Assembly: GCA_947846985.1 (NCBI GenBank) | Contig: CANTUZ010000002.1 | Coordinates: forward strand, 136,671,889 to 136,735,888 | Length of the DNA stretch: 64,000 bases | Direction of reading: 5' to 3' | Source: Fratercula arctica | Lineage: Eukaryota > Chordata > Aves > Charadriiformes > Alcidae | Shown here: one piece after another, positions 60,340 through 64,000 of the stretch | Layout of the letters: the number at the start of each line of letters is the position of its first letter | Position numbering within the stretch: the stretch's first letter is position 1 | Program-made: the position numbers and the translations under genes | Notes under the pieces: generated by a model | Database searches by the model: none | Told to the model about the DNA's origin: nothing | The model's input: only the letters and a program-made list of their open reading frames with translations

Positions 60340-61440
60340 ATTGGACGGGCAACAGATGTCACAAACTGAAGAGAAGTGGTAGATGCCATACAGCTTTATT
60401 TAAGGAAAGCTTCAGATATGATATTTATGAAATGAAATAAACACAGTGTACATTAAACTACTATTGCTGGCTGAAAAGGTGTTCTCAGAGTAGCTAGTAA
60501 TGGTTTACTGACAAAATGGAGAAATGTATTGATTGGGATTCTGCAGGGATCTAGCCAAGCTCTGGTGCTGTTAAAATTTCTGTTAGTAATCTGGCTGATG
60601 GAACAGAGTATATTCTTACTGAATTTGCAGATGACAGGAAGAACTGCAAGTATACTGGAGGATAGGAATGAGTTCAAAATGATTTTGACAAGCAGAAGTA
60701 TGATGTGGAAAAAAGGATACCATTCAATAAAAGTAACAGCACGGAAGCAGGAATCATCAGAACAACACAATATCAGGAACAAAAAAGGGAAAACGGGCAA
60801 TCACAGGCTGAGCTTTTATATTTTATCATAGTCTGAATTTCAGCCAACAATGGCTTGATGTTGTGGAAAATGCAAATAGAATAAAATACATAGTGTTACA
60901 TAATATACGTTATGTGTCTCTGGGAAACATAAGGAGGGGGTCGTGCTGCCAAACACATGAAGTAATACTTTTCTCTCTGCTCAGCATTTTTAATTCCTCA
61001 GATAGGACTGCTTCTTCAGTTTGGGGCACAACATTGCGAATAAGAGATATATCAATAATAAAGCAGCAAGAATGTCCTAGGTCTGGAAAACACAAGGAAA
61101 GCTTTTTGAAAAAAGTAAATGTTGAGCCTGAAGAAACACTAGGGAGGAGAATAATTCCTGTTCTCAAGGATATAAAAAGGCTGCTGTAAAGTAAAGGAAA
61201 TCTATTCTCTATGTCCATAGTATGTGATGAAGGAATACTGTGAAGAGAGGTCTATATCAAAGAAGGTTCAGTTTAGATATTGCACAGATTTACAGTCTAG
61301 TGAAGCACTGGAAGAAGCTGTTTAGGGAAAGGTACAAACCTTAATGGTGTAATTAAGATCAGGCTAGACAAACAGTTTTTATTATGGGGGTGGTCTGGAA
61401 GACTTCCCAGGATTTCCTCCCTCCCCAAGAACTTTATTAT
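60340..61440 (+). mobile_element. Old CR1 LINE copy with fossil RT motifs
   Basis: A strongly decayed CR1 in plus orientation, about 1.1 kb long. Motif A reads Val-Asp-Ala-Ile-Gln-Leu-Tyr-Leu-Arg-Lys-Ala-Ser-Asp from 60379; Tyr replaces the catalytic Asp of the LD-x-x-KAFD block. Motif B reads Gly-Ile-Leu-Gln-Gly-Ser at 60535-60552 in the same frame. Motif C, Glu-Phe-Ala-Asp-Asp at 60621-60635, lies in another frame, so a shift separates B from C. Further on, TCTATTCTCTATGTCCATAG (about 61201), GAAGCACTGGAAGAAGCTGT (about 61301) and AGACAAACAG with GGTGGTCTGG (61367-61397) follow the order of the 3' part of old amniote CR1 copies. The 100-codon frame at 60529-60831 is part of this fossil. It is not functional, and its ends are approximate. 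Confidence 0.75.
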
Positions 61441-63128
61441 ATTCTTGTAAAAATACCCATCTCTTCAGCTTCTGAATAATAGCAAGGAACACCAACCAAA
61501 TAAAGTGTTCTTTTTCCAGATGTCATTTACGAGAGGGAATGTGGTGGGGGTTTTTTTAGTGTTAACTTGTTTCTCTTTTTGTTTACTGCATTTTTTCCTC
61601 ATTTATCTTTTTCATGCTTTCAGTTTTTCTCTCCCCTTCCCATTTGTTTCTTCATCTTTATTTTTATAAACCTGATGTCTTATGAGGAGAAAAAAAACTC
61701 TTGAAATTGATCACCTTTTCCTGAGTCTCACCCAGGAAGTGTATTAATTTATTACATGGATAATTTTTGGGTGAACACTGGACCATTGCATTAATGTGGC
61801 ATATAGAGCACACAAGGCATCAACATCAGGCATTTTCTAAAGTCTGCAGGTTTTGCATAGTAAAAGGTATTTTTTCAAATTTCTGCTACCAACTGCAATG
61901 TTGACTGGATTGGGGAAAAAAAACCAACCAACCAACTAAAAAAGTAACAATTTTTGAACCTTCCTAAAATGCATGACTTATGATATCATTAACTTTAGGT
62001 GTTCAAAATCTGTAAATTGAAATCATGCTAATGGCTTGAAAGTTATATAATTTAAAATATAAGTAGAAATGGGTTTTATTTGCCTTCTAAATTTTCCATA
62101 TGTAAGCTGTATAAGGTTTGGAATTGGGAAACTAAGATTCTTAAATCATTTCAGAAATTGAAATTGTAAAAATGCAAACTACATAAAGATCAATTGTGTC
62201 ATGGAAACATACTATTCAGGCATGGAATCATTTTGTTTGCTCTCAGACACAATGAGTAATTTAAAACACATGTGTAGAACATTTTACCTCCCCATCTCAT
62301 CTACCAAAACTCAACATTTTTGGTCATCTTTTAAGTCTGGTAATTGTCCTTGCAATATATAATTAGTTCTTAATGTTGAGATTCAATGGGCCAGGTTAAG
62401 ATAAATATATACCATCTGAAACTTTTTGGAAGAAAACATAGCGTATTGTTTTCTCTTAATTGTCAACTTAATAGAAGTTTAGAAAAGATTCAAGTCCAAT
62501 TCAACACAGTCATCTCATAGAGACAGAGGTCCCAAGAAAAACCAAACTCCCACTTATGGTCACTGAAAACTGCAGAATCGGAAGGCAGGTTATGATTCAT
62601 ATTAAGAGAAATAAGAACCATGATTTTTGCGTGGTACTTTTGAGGTAATTTTTACTATCTTTTAAAATTCAGAGTTATTATTGTGCTCAAAAGTTATAGA
62701 AGAATTTGGCTGAAGCAGCTTTTCAAGTTCAAGGTTTGTCAGTGTCCTTATAAAGTACTGCTGTCCCGTGAGAGACTCGGCGTGACAGTCAGAAGTCACA
62801 GTTCATCACAGGAATGTATCACACTGATGTCATCTGCTGGGCAGCAGGAGCCTATCCCAGCATTAGGACTTCCTCAGGGACAGGAAAGGAGCCAACTACA
62901 ACACTTTTGCTGACAGCAATCCAAGCATTATTTTACTCTTCCATCTGTTTCTCTCTCTAGTCTACTATTTCTGTTCCATACAGAGAAAGGTCTTCTTCCA
63001 TTCTCTGCTATTTAATTATTAGGTTTGCATAGAAACGTTGTCAAAAATACCATTCTTCTATATATTTCTCTTTAAATATACAACGAGGAGGTGCTAGAGA
63101 GAAAGGAAGCAGGGATTTCTCTTTTTTC

Positions 63129-63184
63129 TTTTTTTTTTTTTTTTTTTTGCTTTGGAACAGACAAAGAAATACACTCTTTTTATT
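63129..63184 (-). terminator. Polyadenylation-like end: AATAAA plus A20 tail
   Basis: On the minus strand, AATAAA (63184-63179) is followed after 30 bases by an uninterrupted A20 (63148-63129). This is the geometry of a cleaved and polyadenylated RNA end copied into DNA, or of a real 3' end next to a genomic A tract. The minus-strand sequence upstream (63185-63460) has no frame or family I recognise. A chance association in AT-rich DNA is quite possible. Confidence 0.25.
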
Positions 63185-63464
63185 AAGTGCAGAAGAGATT
63201 GTTCCGTTCTATATAAAATAAATGCATACAAATAACACAGGCAAGACCACTGATAAAAGGTTTCAATTTACAGTCTGAATTTTTCTGAAATTCCTGGGGG
63301 AGGAAGAAAAAAGAACATTCATTCTCATTTCTTTTTGGCTTGTATTTTCCAGCTCATTGGCCTGCTAAATATGAGCCCCTTAGGCCAAATTTGGGGCAAG
63401 TTTACATACAATTCTCATTGAATTTGCATAATATATCTCCAAGAATAAATCATAGTATTTTCAG

Positions 63465-63545
63465 TATCACAGTGCAGGATCTAGGCCCCATGATCCTGTG
63501 AAGGTCAATGAAAGGCATTGACTTTGCTGGTGTAGGAGCAAGCCT
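63465..63545. repeat. Possible old amniote dispersed repeat
   Basis: ATCACAGTGCAGGATCTAGG, CCCCATGATCCTGTGAAGGT and CATTGACTTTGCTGGTGTAG resemble an old repeat with CTGATCC-type ends and a TTGACTTCAGTGG-type core. It is partially palindromic. The identification is tentative. Confidence 0.3.
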
Positions 63546-63631
63546 TGACTGATCTCTGTAAGCTTGCTACAATAGAACTGACATTTTGAATAGCACTTTG
63601 TTGCTTCAAAAGGACTTTGAAATATTGAGGT

Positions 63632-64000
63632 TGTTGTGGGTTCACCTTGGGCAGCATCCAGACATCCACCCAACAGCTCATTCACTCTCCCTCCGGAACA
63701 CGGCAGGGATGAAACACCCCAGGGATGGAGATATAGACAGGGAGATGGAGATCAACTTCTTACCAATTTATCAGCTATTGTCATGAGCAAAACACGCTTG
63801 ACTTGGGGAAGATTAGTTAAATTTAATTTACTGCTAATTAAGATGGTTTTGAGTAGTGGGAAACAAAGACAAAAACTAAAACACCACCTTCCCCCCTGCC
63901 TCTTTTTTCCCAGGTTCAACTTCGCTCCTTCACTCCAGATTTCTCTACCTCCTCCCTCCAGTGGCACAAGGGGATGGGGAATGGGGGTTGTGGTCACTCC
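63632..64000 (-). mobile_element. Endogenous retrovirus LTR, cut by window end
   Basis: The plus strand opens TGTTGTGGGTTCACCTTGGG, so the sense (minus) strand ends CCCACAACA. The opening shares its layout with the LTR at 36304 (TGTGGTGGGTTG). It then reads AACTTGGGGAAGATTAG-like and CTAAAACACCACCTTCCCCC, then CTCCCTCCAGTGGCACAAGG and GGGAATGGGGGTTGTGGTCA. This is a sequence I associate with a common avian ERV LTR. At least 369 bases are present and the other end lies beyond the window, so solo versus proviral status cannot be judged. No viral gene frame is visible. Confidence 0.75.

Larger units (their letters stand above)
61441..63631. other. Unique AT-rich noncoding stretch
   Basis: No gene is supported. 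It contains a short CCAA run near 61931-61945, a GC-richer patch at 62760-62920 without recognisable content, the T20 tract with a minus-strand AATAAA at 63129-63184 and a possible old repeat at 63465-63545. Confidence 0.55.

Noticed and set aside
60910..61218. 102-codon minus-strand frame
   Set aside because: It is antisense to the old CR1 fossil at 60340-61440.
1..64000. tRNA, rRNA, snRNA genes, CRISPR arrays, bacterial-type operons
   Set aside because: I looked for tRNA B-box-like GGTTCRANNCC, U6-like starts and regularly spaced direct repeats on both strands by eye and saw none. The repeat content marks the DNA as vertebrate.

Overview
This window looks like nuclear DNA of a bird, probably from a large intron or a gene desert. 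It is AT-rich, has no CpG-island-like stretch, and shows no convincing protein-coding gene, tRNA, rRNA or CRISPR array. The strongest lineage evidence is the repeat content. There are several CR1 LINE copies with the avian-type 3' end (repeats of an ATTCTATG-like octamer), and two long terminal repeats whose sequences resemble common neoavian endogenous retrovirus LTRs. These assignments come from remembered family consensus sequences, not from a database search.

Layout. 1-12.7 kb is mostly unique AT-rich sequence with two weak exon-like segments (131-308, 8673-8946) and one possible very old CR1 end (about 4.3 kb). A CR1 3' end lies at 12736-13029 (+). 13-25 kb is unique sequence except for an old, strongly decayed CR1/L3-like copy at about 23.5-24.3 kb (+). 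25-32 kb holds four minus-strand CR1 pieces, including a 1.5 kb reverse-transcriptase (RT) fragment at 29551-31036 that has lost its 3' end. A relic of another LINE RT lies near 33.5 kb. A complete solo LTR is at 36304-36876 (-). 37-45 kb is unique sequence with notable perfect inverted repeats and a T40 tract. A 1.17 kb CR1 is at 45711-46880 (-). 47-56 kb is unique, rich in homopolymer and purine/pyrimidine tracts, with one short CR1 end. A decayed CR1/L3-like RT relic is at about 56.2-56.6 kb (-). At 58404-59358 one CR1 is inserted into another. An old CR1 with recognisable RT motifs A, B and C is at about 60.3-61.4 kb (+). A second LTR enters at 63632 and runs off the window end.

The elements form layers of different age: decayed CR1/L3-like copies (23.5, 33.5, 56.2 and 60.3 kb), avian CR1 copies (12.7, 25.5, 29.5, 31.2, 45.7, 52.7 and 58.4 kb), a younger CR1 nested at 58.7 kb, and the LTRs. 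No genes work together here. Every longer open frame that I can explain is a fossil RT frame, an antisense shadow of one, an LTR frame or a low-complexity tract. I found no previously undescribed biological system. The most useful observations are the nested CR1, the 3'-truncated CR1, the old RT relics that simple masking may miss, the perfect stem-loops, and a polyadenylation-like end at 63.15 kb.
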